Shown: one piece after another, positions 1-7,528 of the stretch
Position numbering within the stretch: the stretch's first letter is position 1
Layout: each line of letters starts with the position of its first letter
Origin: Streptomyces roseicoloratus
GTDB taxonomy: Bacteria > Actinomycetota > Actinomycetes > Streptomycetales > Streptomycetaceae
Direction: 5' to 3'
DNA length: 64,000 bases
Assembly (NCBI RefSeq): GCF_004117935.1
Contig: NZ_SDOY01000048.1
Span: 20,192 to 84,191, forward strand
Program-made: the position numbers and the translations under genes
Notes under the pieces: generated by a model
Told to the model about the DNA's origin: nothing
Seen by the model: the letters and a program-made list of their open reading frames with translations, nothing else
Databases searched by the model: none

Positions 1-82
1 CGCCGACCAGCGGCAGAAGGCGGTGGAGGTCATCAACGAGGCCCGCAAGAAGCTGTACCTGATCCTGGCCGACGAGCACTGA
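1..82 (+). CDS. C-terminal end of an unidentified protein (partial)
   Basis: Only the last 26 codons are present, reading in the frame that starts at base 2 and stopping with TGA at 80-82. The tail is charged and probably helical (it ends LILADEH). It is too short for me to name a family. A strong hairpin follows at 151-176, consistent with this being the end of a transcription unit. Confidence 0.55.
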   Translation, partial: ADQRQKAVEVINEARKKLYLILADEH

Positions 83-150
83 CCGCACCGCGTGTGGTGA
101 GCGCTCGGGTCGGGAGGGCGGCCGGAGGGCGGGCCCGGAAGTGACGAGGA

Positions 151-176
151 GCCCCGCGGCGACGTGACCGCGGGGC
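151..176. terminator. Rho-independent-like hairpin
   Basis: Perfect 9-bp inverted repeat, GCCCCGCGG and CCGCGGGGC, around an 8-nt loop. It lies between the partial + strand gene and the convergent SRPBCC gene, so it could stop transcripts from both sides. There is no U-tract, as is usual in Streptomyces. Confidence 0.6.
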
Positions 177-200
177 CCCTTCGCGTACGGAGCGGGCCGG

Positions 201-629
201 TCAGGCGACCAGGCCGGCGAGCTTGCGCAGCGACTCGGTCAGCGCCGCCGTCGCCGAGTCCTTCAGCTTGCCCGCCATGAGGGACACGGCCGCACCCGTG
301 AACTCCCCGTCGATCCGTACGGTGGTGGCCTCGCCGTCGGCGGTGAGGGAGTAGCGAGTGCCGACGTCGACGCCCATCGGGCCCTTGCCGCGGATCGCGA
401 GCACCCGGGCGGTCTCCAGCTCCTCCACCCGCCAGGTCACCTCGGCGGGGAAGCCCATCAGCTTCATGTTCTCCGCGAAGGTCGCGCCGGTCTCCAGGGT
501 GGCCGGGCCGCCGTTCGGGAAGTTGGTGTGGGTGGCGTTCCACTGACCGTACGCGCCCCAGTCGGTGAGCTGTGCCCACACCTTCTCGGCCGGTGCCTCG
601 ATGCGTGCCTCCGCGCTGACTTCGGCCAT
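201..629 (-). CDS. SRPBCC-family protein (Rv0910/CoxG-like)
   Basis: A 142-residue single-domain protein. The opening residues 1-40 show the START/polyketide-cyclase pattern (VSAEARIEAPAEKVWAQLTD, then W-G-A-Y-GQW). A hydrophobic groove-forming strand pattern and a C-terminal amphipathic helix follow. The family binds hydrophobic ligands. Close relatives are often labelled Rv0910-family toxin of a type II toxin-antitoxin system, but I see no adjacent antitoxin (Rv0909-like) gene, so the toxin label is not supported by context. The ATG at 629 has an AAGGGG ribosome-binding site a few bases upstream. It is transcribed alone and converges on the gene fragment at the left edge. Confidence 0.8.
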   Translation of the reverse strand: MAEVSAEARIEAPAEKVWAQLTDWGAYGQWNATHTNFPNGGPATLETGATFAENMKLMGFPAEVTWRVEELETARVLAIRGKGPMGVDVGTRYSLTADGEATTVRIDGEFTGAAVSLMAGKLKDSATAALTESLRKLAGLVA

Positions 630-699
630 GGGACCACCCCTTCACGCGTACCTGTCGGCAGTTCGGTGTCGCGGAACGTAGCCGCAGGGGCGTGAACAT

Positions 700-912
700 T
701 CAATACTGATGAACTGTCAGTTCTGCGGTCTCGCCGTCGATCCACCACATCTGCGCGGAGTCGAACCAGTCGGAGGCGCGCGGTCCGTCGCCCTCGTCGT
801 GACAGTGGAACGCGGCCCAGAAGAGATCGGCGGGCAGCGCGTCCCGCGGCGCGTAGACGCGGTAGACGTACTGCCGCCCGTCTTGCGCGAGCAGGGCCAC
901 CATCCAGAACAT
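700..912 (-). CDS. Small hypothetical protein, possibly 3' part of a broken gene
   Basis: A 70-residue frame with clean high-GC3 codon use. It is rich in aromatic residues (FWMVALLAQDG, VYRVYAP, DLFWAAFHCHDEGDG, MWWIDGE), so it reads like a real compact domain, but I do not recognise the family. An in-frame TGA lies only four codons before the ATG at 912, and no convincing ribosome-binding site precedes it. Just upstream on the same strand, another frame (about 960-1090) also shows coding-like use (AEEHVRIPPESGTDDRFLLL). The two pieces may be halves of one gene separated by a frameshift or deletion. Treat it as an uncharacterised or decaying gene. Confidence 0.4.
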   Translation of the reverse strand: MFWMVALLAQDGRQYVYRVYAPRDALPADLFWAAFHCHDEGDGPRASDWFDSAQMWWIDGETAELTVHQY

Positions 913-1109
913 GCCTGAAGGACGTCACGCGACCGGCCAGTGGTTGCGTGGAGGGCGCATGGCAAGGCGGCGCGCGCCCCTGGAGGGAGAACTCGCCGGA
1001 TCTCCTCCGCAAGGAGGAGGAACCGGTCGTCCGTGCCCGACTCCGGTGGGATGCGCACATGCTCCTCGGCGGGGATGTCCGGGCCCGCCGGGGCTGATGA
1101 GCTGGAAGG

Positions 1110-1880
1110 GTGCAAGTTCCTGTCCCTCCGGTCCCGCCTCCGGTCCCCTCCATACGGCCCGTGCCCCCTGCCGCCGCGTCCTCACGTCCTTCCGGGCCGT
1201 CGGCGGAGCCTTCCGGGCTTTCGGCGCAGTCCGTCGCACCGTCCCCGCCCCCGTCCCCGTCCGCGCCTGCCTCGTGGACGCCGGTGTCGACCTCGCCGGT
1301 GCCCCTGACCGGTTCGTCCGGCCGTGCGCCCGCGCCCCGGGTGGCCTCCGGGCGGCTTCCCTCGGCCGCCGAGCGCCGTGCCGAGTGCGCCGACTTCGAG
1401 GACCGGCTGACCGCGGAGCTCATGACGGCGGTCGGCGGCGCTCGGCGGCGGGCCCTGCGGGACGGCGACCGGCAGATCGACACCGCCCACCTCCTGCACT
1501 CCCTCGTCGAGGCCGACCCCGAGACCGCCGCCGTGCTCGACGAGGGCGACCGGCTCGCCCGCGTCCTCGGCTACCTCGTCCAGCGCTCGATCGGCTACGG
1601 GCTGCGCTGGCAGCGCGCCGCCGAGGAGACCGGCTCCGGCCTGCCCGTCGTGCGCGGCGGCGGGAACGGCGCCGCCGGCTGGTCGCCCGCCGCGGGCACC
1701 GCCCTCGCGGGCGCCTTCGAGCGCGCCGTGCGCCGCGGGGACCGGCGGGTCCGCGGTCTCGACCTGCTCGCCGCACTCGCCGCCGATCCCGGCAACCGGG
1801 CCGCCGAGGTGCTGCGCCGGGCCGGGGTCGACGCCCTCGCCCTGACCGCCCGGATCGAGGAGCCGTCTCAACAGGTGTAA
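1110..1880 (+). CDS. Clp amino-terminal domain protein
   Basis: About 256 residues. The first 90 are proline/alanine/serine-rich and low complexity. From about residue 92 the sequence resembles the Clp N-terminal double repeat: AECADFEDRLTAELMTAV, then a helix with RQIDTAHLLHSLVEADPETAAVL, and a second repeat with RVRGLDLLAALAADPGNRAAEVLRRAGVD. There are no AAA+ ATPase modules, so this is a stand-alone adaptor or substrate-recognition-like domain, a common arrangement in Streptomyces. The start is uncertain: GTG at 1110 has GGAAGG directly against it, and the proline-rich lead could be shorter. It is followed 41 bases later by the EamA gene on the same strand. Confidence 0.65.
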   Translation: MQVPVPPVPPPVPSIRPVPPAAASSRPSGPSAEPSGLSAQSVAPSPPPSPSAPASWTPVSTSPVPLTGSSGRAPAPRVASGRLPSAAERRAECADFEDRLTAELMTAVGGARRRALRDGDRQIDTAHLLHSLVEADPETAAVLDEGDRLARVLGYLVQRSIGYGLRWQRAAEETGSGLPVVRGGGNGAAGWSPAAGTALAGAFERAVRRGDRRVRGLDLLAALAADPGNRAAEVLRRAGVDALALTARIEEPSQQV

Positions 1881-1921
1881 CGGCACTTACGCTGCTGACC
1901 CGGTCCTGTCATGATGGCCCG

Positions 1922-2923
1922 ATGCACGCGTCTCAGGGGAGAAGCGCCGGCCTGGGAATCGCCCTGGCCTCGGCCTTCGCATTCGGTGGTTCGGGAGTGG
2001 CGGCCAAGCCGCTCATCGAGGCGGGCCTCGATCCGCTCCACGTGGTGTGGCTCCGGGTGGCCGGTGCCGCCCTCGTCATGCTGCCCGTGGCCTGGCGCCA
2101 CCGGGACCTGGTGCGCCGCAAGCCCGGGCTGCTCGCGGGCTTCGGCCTGCTCGCCGTCGCCGGCGTCCAGGCCTTCTACTTCGCCTCGATCTCCCGGATC
2201 CCCGTCGGCGTCGCCCTGCTCGTCGAATACCTGGCGCCCGCCCTCGTCCTCGGCTGGGTCCGCTTCGTCCAGCGGCGGCCGGTGACCCGCGCCGCAGCGC
2301 TCGGCGTCGTCCTCGCCGTCGGCGGGCTCGCCTGCGTCGTCCAGGTCTGGTCCGGCCTCGGCTTCGATCTCCTCGGCCTGCTCCTCGCGCTTGCCGCGGC
2401 CTGCTGCCAGGTCGGCTACTTCGTCCTGTCCGACCACGGCGGCGACGAGGCCGACTCCGCCGACCCGCTCGGCGTCATCGCGTACGGGCTCCTCGGCGGC
2501 GCCCTCGTGCTCACCGCCGTCGCCCGCCCGTGGGGCATGGACTGGTCGGTCCTCGGCGGCACCGCCGACCTGAACGGCACGGCGACCCCGGCGTGGATAC
2601 TGCTCGGCTGGATCGTGCTGATCGCCACCGTCCTCGCGTACGTCACCGGCGTCGTCTCGGTGCGCAGGCTGTCGCCGCAGGTCGCCGGGGTGGTGGCCTG
2701 CCTGGAGGCGGTCGTCGCGACGGTCCTCGCCTGGGTGCTCCTCGGCGAGCACCTGGCGCTGCCGCAGATCGCCGGCGGCGCGCTGGTCCTCGTCGGCGCC
2801 TTCATCGCCCAGTCGTCGACGCCCAAGGCGCTGCCTGCCGAACCGGTGGCGGCCTCGGCCGGGCCGGCCGCTGACCCGGCCACCGAGGGGGCCGGCGCGT
2901 CGGGGGAGCGGGTCTCCTCCTGA
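1922..2923 (+). CDS. EamA/DMT-superfamily transporter
   Basis: A 333-residue integral membrane protein with two EamA halves, about ten hydrophobic segments in all. The first half starts with GIALASAFAFGGSGVAAKPL. The second ends with a helix carrying EAVVATVLAWVLLGEHLALPQ, the conserved glutamate-rich end of the second EamA domain. A hydrophilic Ala/Pro/Gly tail of about 35 residues follows. The family exports small metabolites such as amino acids and nucleosides; the substrate cannot be read from sequence. I chose ATG 1922 because the hydrophobic domain starts right after it and the preceding frame has no coding character. A second EamA gene follows 250 bases downstream. Confidence 0.85.
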   Translation: MHASQGRSAGLGIALASAFAFGGSGVAAKPLIEAGLDPLHVVWLRVAGAALVMLPVAWRHRDLVRRKPGLLAGFGLLAVAGVQAFYFASISRIPVGVALLVEYLAPALVLGWVRFVQRRPVTRAAALGVVLAVGGLACVVQVWSGLGFDLLGLLLALAAACCQVGYFVLSDHGGDEADSADPLGVIAYGLLGGALVLTAVARPWGMDWSVLGGTADLNGTATPAWILLGWIVLIATVLAYVTGVVSVRRLSPQVAGVVACLEAVVATVLAWVLLGEHLALPQIAGGALVLVGAFIAQSSTPKALPAEPVAASAGPAADPATEGAGASGERVSS

Positions 2924-2997
2924 GGTCTCCTCCTGAGGGGTGAGGCGGCGAGGCCGCGAGCTTCGCAGCGGCCTGCGGCTCCGACCGCGCGATGTCC

Positions 2998-3003
2998 TAG
3001 GAT
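2998..3003 (+). promoter_or_regulatory. -10 element for a leaderless mini-ORF
   Basis: TAGGAT matches the Streptomyces -10 consensus well. Transcription would start about 7-8 bases downstream, essentially at the ATG at 3011, so the short leader peptide would be translated from a leaderless message. No convincing -35 hexamer is visible at the expected distance. Confidence 0.4.
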
Positions 3004-3010
3004 CCTGACC

Positions 3011-3046
3011 ATGCACGCGACCGTTCTTCCGCCTCCCGCCGCGTAG
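3011..3046 (+). CDS. Putative 11-residue leader peptide
   Basis: ATG through TAG encodes [11 protein letters not shown]. It sits 130 bases upstream of an EamA gene and immediately downstream of a good -10 box. Three consecutive prolines are a known ribosome-pausing motif (relieved by EF-P), so this could act as a translational or transcriptional attenuator of the exporter. The bases after the stop (3044-3060) are GC-rich and can pair locally. Function is inferred from position and composition only. Confidence 0.4.
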   Translation: MHATVLPPPAA

Positions 3047-3177
3047 CGCGGGCGGCACCTTCCGCTGACGAAGACCGGGCCCGGGCGCGCCGACAGGCCC
3101 CCGGGCGGTCCGTCGCTGCCCGCCCGCGGAGCCGAGCGACCGACCGCCTCACCCCCTGTCTTCCACGGAGAACGCAC

Positions 3178-4125
3178 GTGTCCAACGCCGTCGGTTCCGC
3201 CCTGTCCACGGGGCGGAGCCTCATCTGTCTGATCGTCGCCGGAATCGCCTGGGGCACGGCGGGAGCAGCGGCCTCGCTGGTCTTCCGGGCCAGTGACATG
3301 GGCCCGCTGGCCCTGTCCTTCTGGCGTTGCGTGGGCGGCCTTGTGCTGCTGCTCGGCGTCCTCGCGCTGCGGCGCGGCACTCGGGCCGAGGCCGCCGCCG
3401 CTGCCGAGCCGCGCCGGCGCAGGCTCGTCCGCGTCCTCGGCACCGGCATCGGGCTGACCGTCTTCCAGAGCGCCTACTTCGCCGCCGTGCAGGCCACCGG
3501 TCTCGCGGTCGGCACCGTGGTCACCCTCGGCGCCGGGCCCGTGCTGATCGCGGTCGGCGCACGGCTCCTCATGGGCGAGCGGATCGGGGCGGGCGGCGCC
3601 GCCGCCGTCGGCGGGGCGCTCGCCGGGCTGGGCGTCCTCGTCCTCGGCGGCGGAGGAGCCGAGGTGCGACTGCCGGGCGTCCTGCTCGCGGTCCTGTCCG
3701 CCACCGGGTACGCGGCGATCACCCTGCTCGCCCGCCGGTTCGGCCGCACGGGCGGCGGCGGGGACGCGCTGTCCACCACGACCTGGTCCTTCGCCGTCGG
3801 CGCCGTGGGGCTGCTGCCCCTGGCCGCCGCGGAAGGGCTCGTCCCGCACACCGACGCGCCGCTGCGGATGCTCGCCCTGCTCCTGTACGTCGCGGCCGTC
3901 CCGACCGCCCTCGCCTACGCCCTGTACTTCGCCGGAGCCGCCGTGGTCCGCGCCGCGACCGTCTCGGTGATCATGCTCCTGGAGCCGGTCAGCGCCGCCC
4001 TGATCGCGGTCACCCTCCTCGGCGAACACCTGACCACGGCGACGGTCACCGGCACCTTCCTCCTGCTCCTGGCCGTCACGGGGCTCGCCGTAGCGGAGAC
4101 GCGGAGGGCGGCGACCGTCGCGTAG
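3178..4125 (+). CDS. EamA/DMT-superfamily transporter
   Basis: A 315-residue membrane protein with ten predicted helices in two EamA repeats. The first opens with [20 protein letters not shown]. The second ends with [25 protein letters not shown], where the conserved E-P and G-E-H-L residues are clear. GTG 3178 is preceded by GGAG at proper spacing. It is similar in architecture to the EamA protein at 1922 but diverged in sequence, so the pair is not a recent tandem duplicate. The upstream region carries the leader peptide at 3011 and a GC-rich segment, making regulated expression likely. The gene converges on the VOC gene. Confidence 0.85.
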   Translation: MSNAVGSALSTGRSLICLIVAGIAWGTAGAAASLVFRASDMGPLALSFWRCVGGLVLLLGVLALRRGTRAEAAAAAEPRRRRLVRVLGTGIGLTVFQSAYFAAVQATGLAVGTVVTLGAGPVLIAVGARLLMGERIGAGGAAAVGGALAGLGVLVLGGGGAEVRLPGVLLAVLSATGYAAITLLARRFGRTGGGGDALSTTTWSFAVGAVGLLPLAAAEGLVPHTDAPLRMLALLLYVAAVPTALAYALYFAGAAVVRAATVSVIMLLEPVSAALIAVTLLGEHLTTATVTGTFLLLLAVTGLAVAETRRAATVA

Positions 4126-4141
4126 GCGGGCTGTCCGGACG

Positions 4142-4157
4142 GACCCGGGCCCGGGTC
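4142..4157. terminator. Short palindromic hairpin between convergent genes
   Basis: Perfect 16-bp palindrome GACCCGGGCCCGGGTC between the EamA stop and the VOC-gene stop, overlapping the latter by two bases. It is a possible bidirectional terminator; without a loop it is weaker than the hairpin at 151. Confidence 0.3.
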
Positions 4158-4584
4158 AGTCCAGGCAGAACTCGTTGCCTTCGATGTCCCGCATCACGAT
4201 GCAGGCGTCGTGACCGTCGTAGAGCAGGCGCACGCGGACCGCGCCGAGGGGTATCAGGCGGGCGCACTCGGCTTCGAGGGCGGCCAGGCGCTCCTCGCCC
4301 ACGAGGCCGGTGCCGACGCGGACGTCGAGATGCACACGGTTCTTGACGGCCTTGCCCTCGGGCACGCGCTGGAAGAACAGACGCGGTCCCACGCCCGCGG
4401 GGTCCTCGCAGGCGAATCGGGATCCCCGCTGTGCGGGCGGCAGCGAGCGGTCGAAGTCCTCCCACGAGTCGAACCCCCGCGGTGGCGGTGGGACGACGTA
4501 CCCCATCACCTCGCACCAGAAGCGTGCGAGGCGCTCGGGCTCCGCGCAGTCGAAGGTGATCTGAACCTGCCTGGTCGTCGACAT
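4156..4584 (-). CDS. VOC-family (glyoxalase-like) protein
   Basis: A 142-residue protein with the vicinal-oxygen-chelate pattern. It starts VQITFDCAEPERLARFWCEVMGY, has the central VKNRVHLDVRV strand with histidine, and ends with MRDIEGNEFCLD, in which the glutamate is the usual metal-ligand position. It looks like the two-module glyoxalase-like subtype common in actinobacteria, whose substrates are unknown. ATG 4584 begins the conserved domain with little lead sequence. It stands alone between an exporter and the split-barrel/MocR pair. Confidence 0.8.
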   Translation of the reverse strand: MSTTRQVQITFDCAEPERLARFWCEVMGYVVPPPPRGFDSWEDFDRSLPPAQRGSRFACEDPAGVGPRLFFQRVPEGKAVKNRVHLDVRVGTGLVGEERLAALEAECARLIPLGAVRVRLLYDGHDACIVMRDIEGNEFCLD

Positions 4585-4666
4585 CGGCGCACCATAGCAG
4601 GGGTGCTCCGGCGGCCGTTCCCGGTGTCAGGCGGCATGGACGAGGACGGCGCGCGGCGCCCGCTGC

Positions 4667-5407
4667 CTACAGCGCGGCGAGGTAGTCGGGCAGCGGCGTG
4701 CCCGCGGGCCGGCCCTCGGCCGGGACCGGAGTGCCGTAGCCGCGCTGGACGGGGACCACGCCGGACCAGTGCGGCAGCGCCGCGTCCTCGGGGTCGTCGT
4801 TGGGGCCGCCGCTGCGGACCTTGGCCGAGACCTCGCGCAGGTCGAGGCGGAGCACGGCGGTGGCGGCCAGCTCCTTGGCGTTCGCCGGCCGGGAGTCCCC
4901 GGAGCGGCCCGGGACCACGTGGTCGACCAGCGCGTCGAGGGCGATGCACAGCTCCTCCGGGTCGGTGACCTGGTGGGCGACGCCGTGCACCACGACCGAG
5001 CGGTAGTTGATCGAGTGGTGGAAGGCGGACTTCGCCAGGACCAGGCCGTCCACGTGGGTCACGGTGAGGCAGACCGGAAGGCCCGGCGCGTCCTCGCCCC
5101 TGCCCGCCGACCGCAGCGGACGGGAACCGGTCGAGCCATGGACGTAGAGCGACTCGCCCGTCCGGGCGTAGAGGGTCGGCAGGACGACCGGCGCGCCGTC
5201 GCGGACGAATCCGAGGTGGCAGAGGTACGTCTCGTCGAGGATCGCGTGGACGAGCTCGCGGTCGTACGAGGCGCGCTCGCGGGAGCGGGTGGGAACGGTC
5301 CGCTCGGTGGGCTCGTACGAGTCGGGTGCCTCGGGGGATCCCGTGGGCCCGGGGACCTGGTGCGCGCCGGAAGAGGGACCCGTCGGCTGCTGCGTCGTCG
5401 ACGTCAT
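4667..5407 (-). CDS. Pyridoxamine 5'-phosphate oxidase-family (FMN split-barrel) protein
   Basis: A 246-residue protein. After about 35 residues of Pro/Gly/Ser-rich lead come ERASYDRELVHAILDE and YLCHLGFVRDGAPVVLPTLYAR, the start of the FMN-binding split barrel. LYVHGSTGSRPLR, VCLTVTHVDGLVLAKSAFHHSINYRSVVVHG and a C-terminal region ending LPDYLAAL follow. This is the NimA/flavin-nitroreductase-like subtype, probably an FMN-dependent reductase. ATG 5407 is the simplest start; an in-frame ATG 12 bases upstream is also possible. It is divergently arranged with a MocR-type PLP regulator, a pairing frequent in actinobacteria, which suggests the regulator controls it. Confidence 0.8.
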   Translation of the reverse strand: MTSTTQQPTGPSSGAHQVPGPTGSPEAPDSYEPTERTVPTRSRERASYDRELVHAILDETYLCHLGFVRDGAPVVLPTLYARTGESLYVHGSTGSRPLRSAGRGEDAPGLPVCLTVTHVDGLVLAKSAFHHSINYRSVVVHGVAHQVTDPEELCIALDALVDHVVPGRSGDSRPANAKELAATAVLRLDLREVSAKVRSGGPNDDPEDAALPHWSGVVPVQRGYGTPVPAEGRPAGTPLPDYLAAL

Positions 5408-5420
5408 TGCGGACTCCATT

Positions 5421-5442
5421 GCACTAGTGCATACTGTGTTTT
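5421..5442. promoter_or_regulatory. Divergent promoter/operator of the split-barrel and MocR genes
   Basis: The 35 bases between the two divergent starts contain the 10-bp palindrome GCACTAGTGC (5421-5430) and, on the + strand, TACTGT (5432-5437) placed so that transcription would start at the GTG at 5443. The regulator is therefore probably made from a leaderless message. The palindrome is a natural operator candidate for the MocR protein. Confidence 0.4.
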
Positions 5443-6774
5443 GTGCTAGGAGAGTATCGGATCGAAGGTCGTCGCGCAGCGGAGATCGCCGCCAGCGTCG
5501 AGCGCGGAGTCGGCGCCGGGCAGCTCGGGCCCGGGCAACTGCTTCCACCCATGCGGGAGTTGGCTGCCACCCTCGGCGTGAACCCGAACACCGTGGCCGC
5601 CGCCTACCGGACCCTGCGCGAGCGCGGTGTCATCGAGACCGACGGGCGACGCGGCAGCCGCGTGCGCTCCGCGCCCGCGACGACGGCCCGCGGCTCCCTC
5701 CGCGTCGAGGCCCCCGAGGGCGTCCGGGACGTGAGCAACGGCAGTCCCGACCCCGCCCTGCTGCCCGCGCTCGACTCCGTGCTCGCGACGGTCGCCGGCG
5801 AGTACGCCGGGCGGCCGACGATGTACGGGGAAGCGCCGGTGGACGAGGAGTTCGCCCGGCTCGCCCGGGCCTCCTTCGACGAGGGCGGGGTGCCGGCCGG
5901 ACCGGTCGGCGTCGCCTCCGGTTCGCTCGACGCGGTCGAGCGCGTGCTCCTCGCCCATCTGCGGCCGGGTGACGCCGTCGCCATCGAGGACCCTGGCTGG
6001 GGCAGTCTGCTCGACCTCGTGCCCGCCCTCGGACTCCGGCCCGTGCCGGTCGCCGTCGACGACGACGGGCCGCTGCCCGACGCGGTGGCCCGGGCGCTGC
6101 GGGGCGGAGCCCGCGCGCTCATCGTCACCGACCGGGCGCAGAACCCGACCGGCGCCTGCGTCACCGCCGACCGCGCCGCCGCGCTGCGGGCGGTCCTCGA
6201 CGCGCACCCCGACGTGCTGCTCGTCGAGGACGACCACGGGCACGGCATCGTCGCCCAGCCGCTGCATCCGCTCGCGACCGGCGCGGGGAAATGGGCGTTC
6301 GTGCGCTCGGTGGCGAAGGCGTGGGGGCCGGACCTGCGGGTCGCCGCCTTCACCGGCGGCGCCGAGACCGTCGACCGGGTGCTCGGCCGTCAGCGGCTCG
6401 GACCCGGCTGGGTCAGCCGGCTGCTCCAGCGCGCCGTGGTGCACCTGTGGCGGACGGGCGCGGTCGAGCCGGAGGTCGTGGCGGCGTCGTACGGGGCGCG
6501 GCGCGACGGCCTCGTCCGCGCGCTCGCCCGGCGCGGCGTGGCGGCGCACGGGCGCAGCGGCATGAACGTCTGGGTGCCGGTCGCCGACGAGACCGGCGCC
6601 GTCGCCCGGCTCCTCGCGGCCGGCTGGGCGGTCGCGCCCGGCGCGCGCTTCCGCATGGAGGCGGGTCCGGCCGTACGGTTCACGGTCTCCGGGCTCACCC
6701 GCGCCGACCTGGAACCGCTCGCCGACGCCGTCGCGTACGCGGCGGGGCCGGCACCCGCGCGCAGCTACGGGTGA
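5443..6774 (+). CDS. MocR/PdxR-type transcriptional regulator (GntR HTH plus aminotransferase fold)
   Basis: 443 residues. Residues 10-75 form a GntR winged helix (LLPPMRELAATLGVNPNTV, then RTLRERGVIETDGRRGS). Residues 95-440 form a class I aminotransferase-like domain with NPTG at 234-237, an aspartate pair near 263 and the probable PLP-binding lysine at about 292 (SVAKAWGPDLR). MocR proteins sense PLP or amino compounds and regulate vitamin B6, GABA or amino-sugar genes. The divergent split-barrel gene is the likely target. It is slightly shorter than many relatives (around 460-480), but all motifs are present. GTG 5443 fits a leaderless message. Confidence 0.85.
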   Translation: MLGEYRIEGRRAAEIAASVERGVGAGQLGPGQLLPPMRELAATLGVNPNTVAAAYRTLRERGVIETDGRRGSRVRSAPATTARGSLRVEAPEGVRDVSNGSPDPALLPALDSVLATVAGEYAGRPTMYGEAPVDEEFARLARASFDEGGVPAGPVGVASGSLDAVERVLLAHLRPGDAVAIEDPGWGSLLDLVPALGLRPVPVAVDDDGPLPDAVARALRGGARALIVTDRAQNPTGACVTADRAAALRAVLDAHPDVLLVEDDHGHGIVAQPLHPLATGAGKWAFVRSVAKAWGPDLRVAAFTGGAETVDRVLGRQRLGPGWVSRLLQRAVVHLWRTGAVEPEVVAASYGARRDGLVRALARRGVAAHGRSGMNVWVPVADETGAVARLLAAGWAVAPGARFRMEAGPAVRFTVSGLTRADLEPLADAVAYAAGPAPARSYG

Positions 6775-6960
6775 ACGGAGGCCCGCCGGGCGGCCCTTCG
6801 GGTTCGCCGTCGGACGGCGGGTAGGCGCCCCCGGCGGCCGGGGACCGGTGACCGGCACCCGCCCTCGCTGGCATTCGCTGTCGGACGGCCGGTAGCTGCC
6901 CCCGGTGATCGGCACCCGCCTCCGGCGACCGGCACCCGCCTCCAGGGCGCGGCAACCGTC
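6775..6960. repeat. Degenerate short GC-rich repeats in intergenic DNA
   Basis: The 186-bp gap between convergent genes contains several imperfect copies of a GGCACCCGCC-type motif (near 6855, 6911 and 6931) and two copies of a GCTGTCGGACGG/GCCGTCGGACGG-type motif. No open frame looks coding. It may act as a terminator region or be decayed sequence. Confidence 0.4.
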
Positions 6961-7428
6961 TCAGGGTCCGGCGAGCTTACGGAAGTCCCAGGACGCGACG
7001 GCGTCCGGTGTGAGCCGCATCCAGGCGTGCCGGCCGTCGTGCGGCATGGCGTCCAGGCCGAAGTTCTTGGCGGCGAAGAGCCGTTCGGGCTCCTCCAGTT
7101 CGCGGCAGGGCTCGCCGGTGCGCGGAGCCTCGCCCACGAACTCCACGCTGCCCGAGAGCTCCACGCCGCGCAGCTCTCCGTACTCCTCGCCGTCGTCGAT
7201 CACGACCGCGATCCGCGGGCGCGCCGTGAGTTCGGCCCAACGGCGGCTTCGGGTGAGGGAGTAGAGCCAGAGGGAGGTGCCGTCCCAGGCGAACCAGAGC
7301 GCGCTGACGTGCGGGCGGCCGTCGGCCGACACCGTCGCCACCCGGCAGGTCCGCTGTTCGGCGAGGAACGTGTCGAGCTCCGCCGGAGTCATCATGATCC
7401 GGCGTCCACGGCGCTGTGCGACGGTCAT
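6961..7428 (-). CDS. Pyridoxamine 5'-phosphate oxidase-family protein (PPOX class)
   Basis: About 155 residues. MMTPAELDTFLAEQRTCR, VATVSADGRPHVSALWFAWDG and LWLYSLTRSRRWAEL are the classic split-barrel opening. AVVIDDGEEYGELRGVELSG and a C-terminal aromatic stretch near SWDF follow. Actinobacterial relatives bind FMN or F420. ATG 7428 has AAGGG upstream; an internal ATG pair about 33 bases later is an alternative. It faces the cysteine-hydrolase-like gene across a 25-bp palindrome. Confidence 0.8.
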   Translation of the reverse strand: MTVAQRRGRRIMMTPAELDTFLAEQRTCRVATVSADGRPHVSALWFAWDGTSLWLYSLTRSRRWAELTARPRIAVVIDDGEEYGELRGVELSGSVEFVGEAPRTGEPCRELEEPERLFAAKNFGLDAMPHDGRHAWMRLTPDAVASWDFRKLAGP

Positions 7429-7444
7429 CGTCCGCACCCTTCTG

Positions 7445-7469
7445 GATTTCTGATGAGGTGTCAGAAATC
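7445..7469. promoter_or_regulatory. Large palindromic operator between divergent genes
   Basis: Two perfectly complementary 9-base arms, GATTTCTGA and TCAGAAATC, flank a 7-base centre. The element lies in the small gap between the start of the PPOX gene (-) and that of the cysteine-hydrolase-like gene (+). Arms this long and AT-richer than the surroundings are typical of a TetR- or GntR-type site. No regulator gene is adjacent, so the protein would act in trans. Confidence 0.6.
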
Positions 7470-7528
7470 ATGGGCCCTGCACCCGTGGCGGTGCAAGGTG
7501 GTGAGTGACGCGCATCGAGGAGGCCGAC

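Noticed and set aside
201..629. Type II toxin (Rv0910) call for the SRPBCC protein
   Set aside because: The fold matches, but no adjacent antitoxin exists; kept as SRPBCC family only.
911..1921. N-terminal extension of the first EamA gene by 337 codons
   Set aside because: The extension is Arg/Pro-rich shadow of the Clp-N gene; the EamA domain and start context fit ATG 1922.
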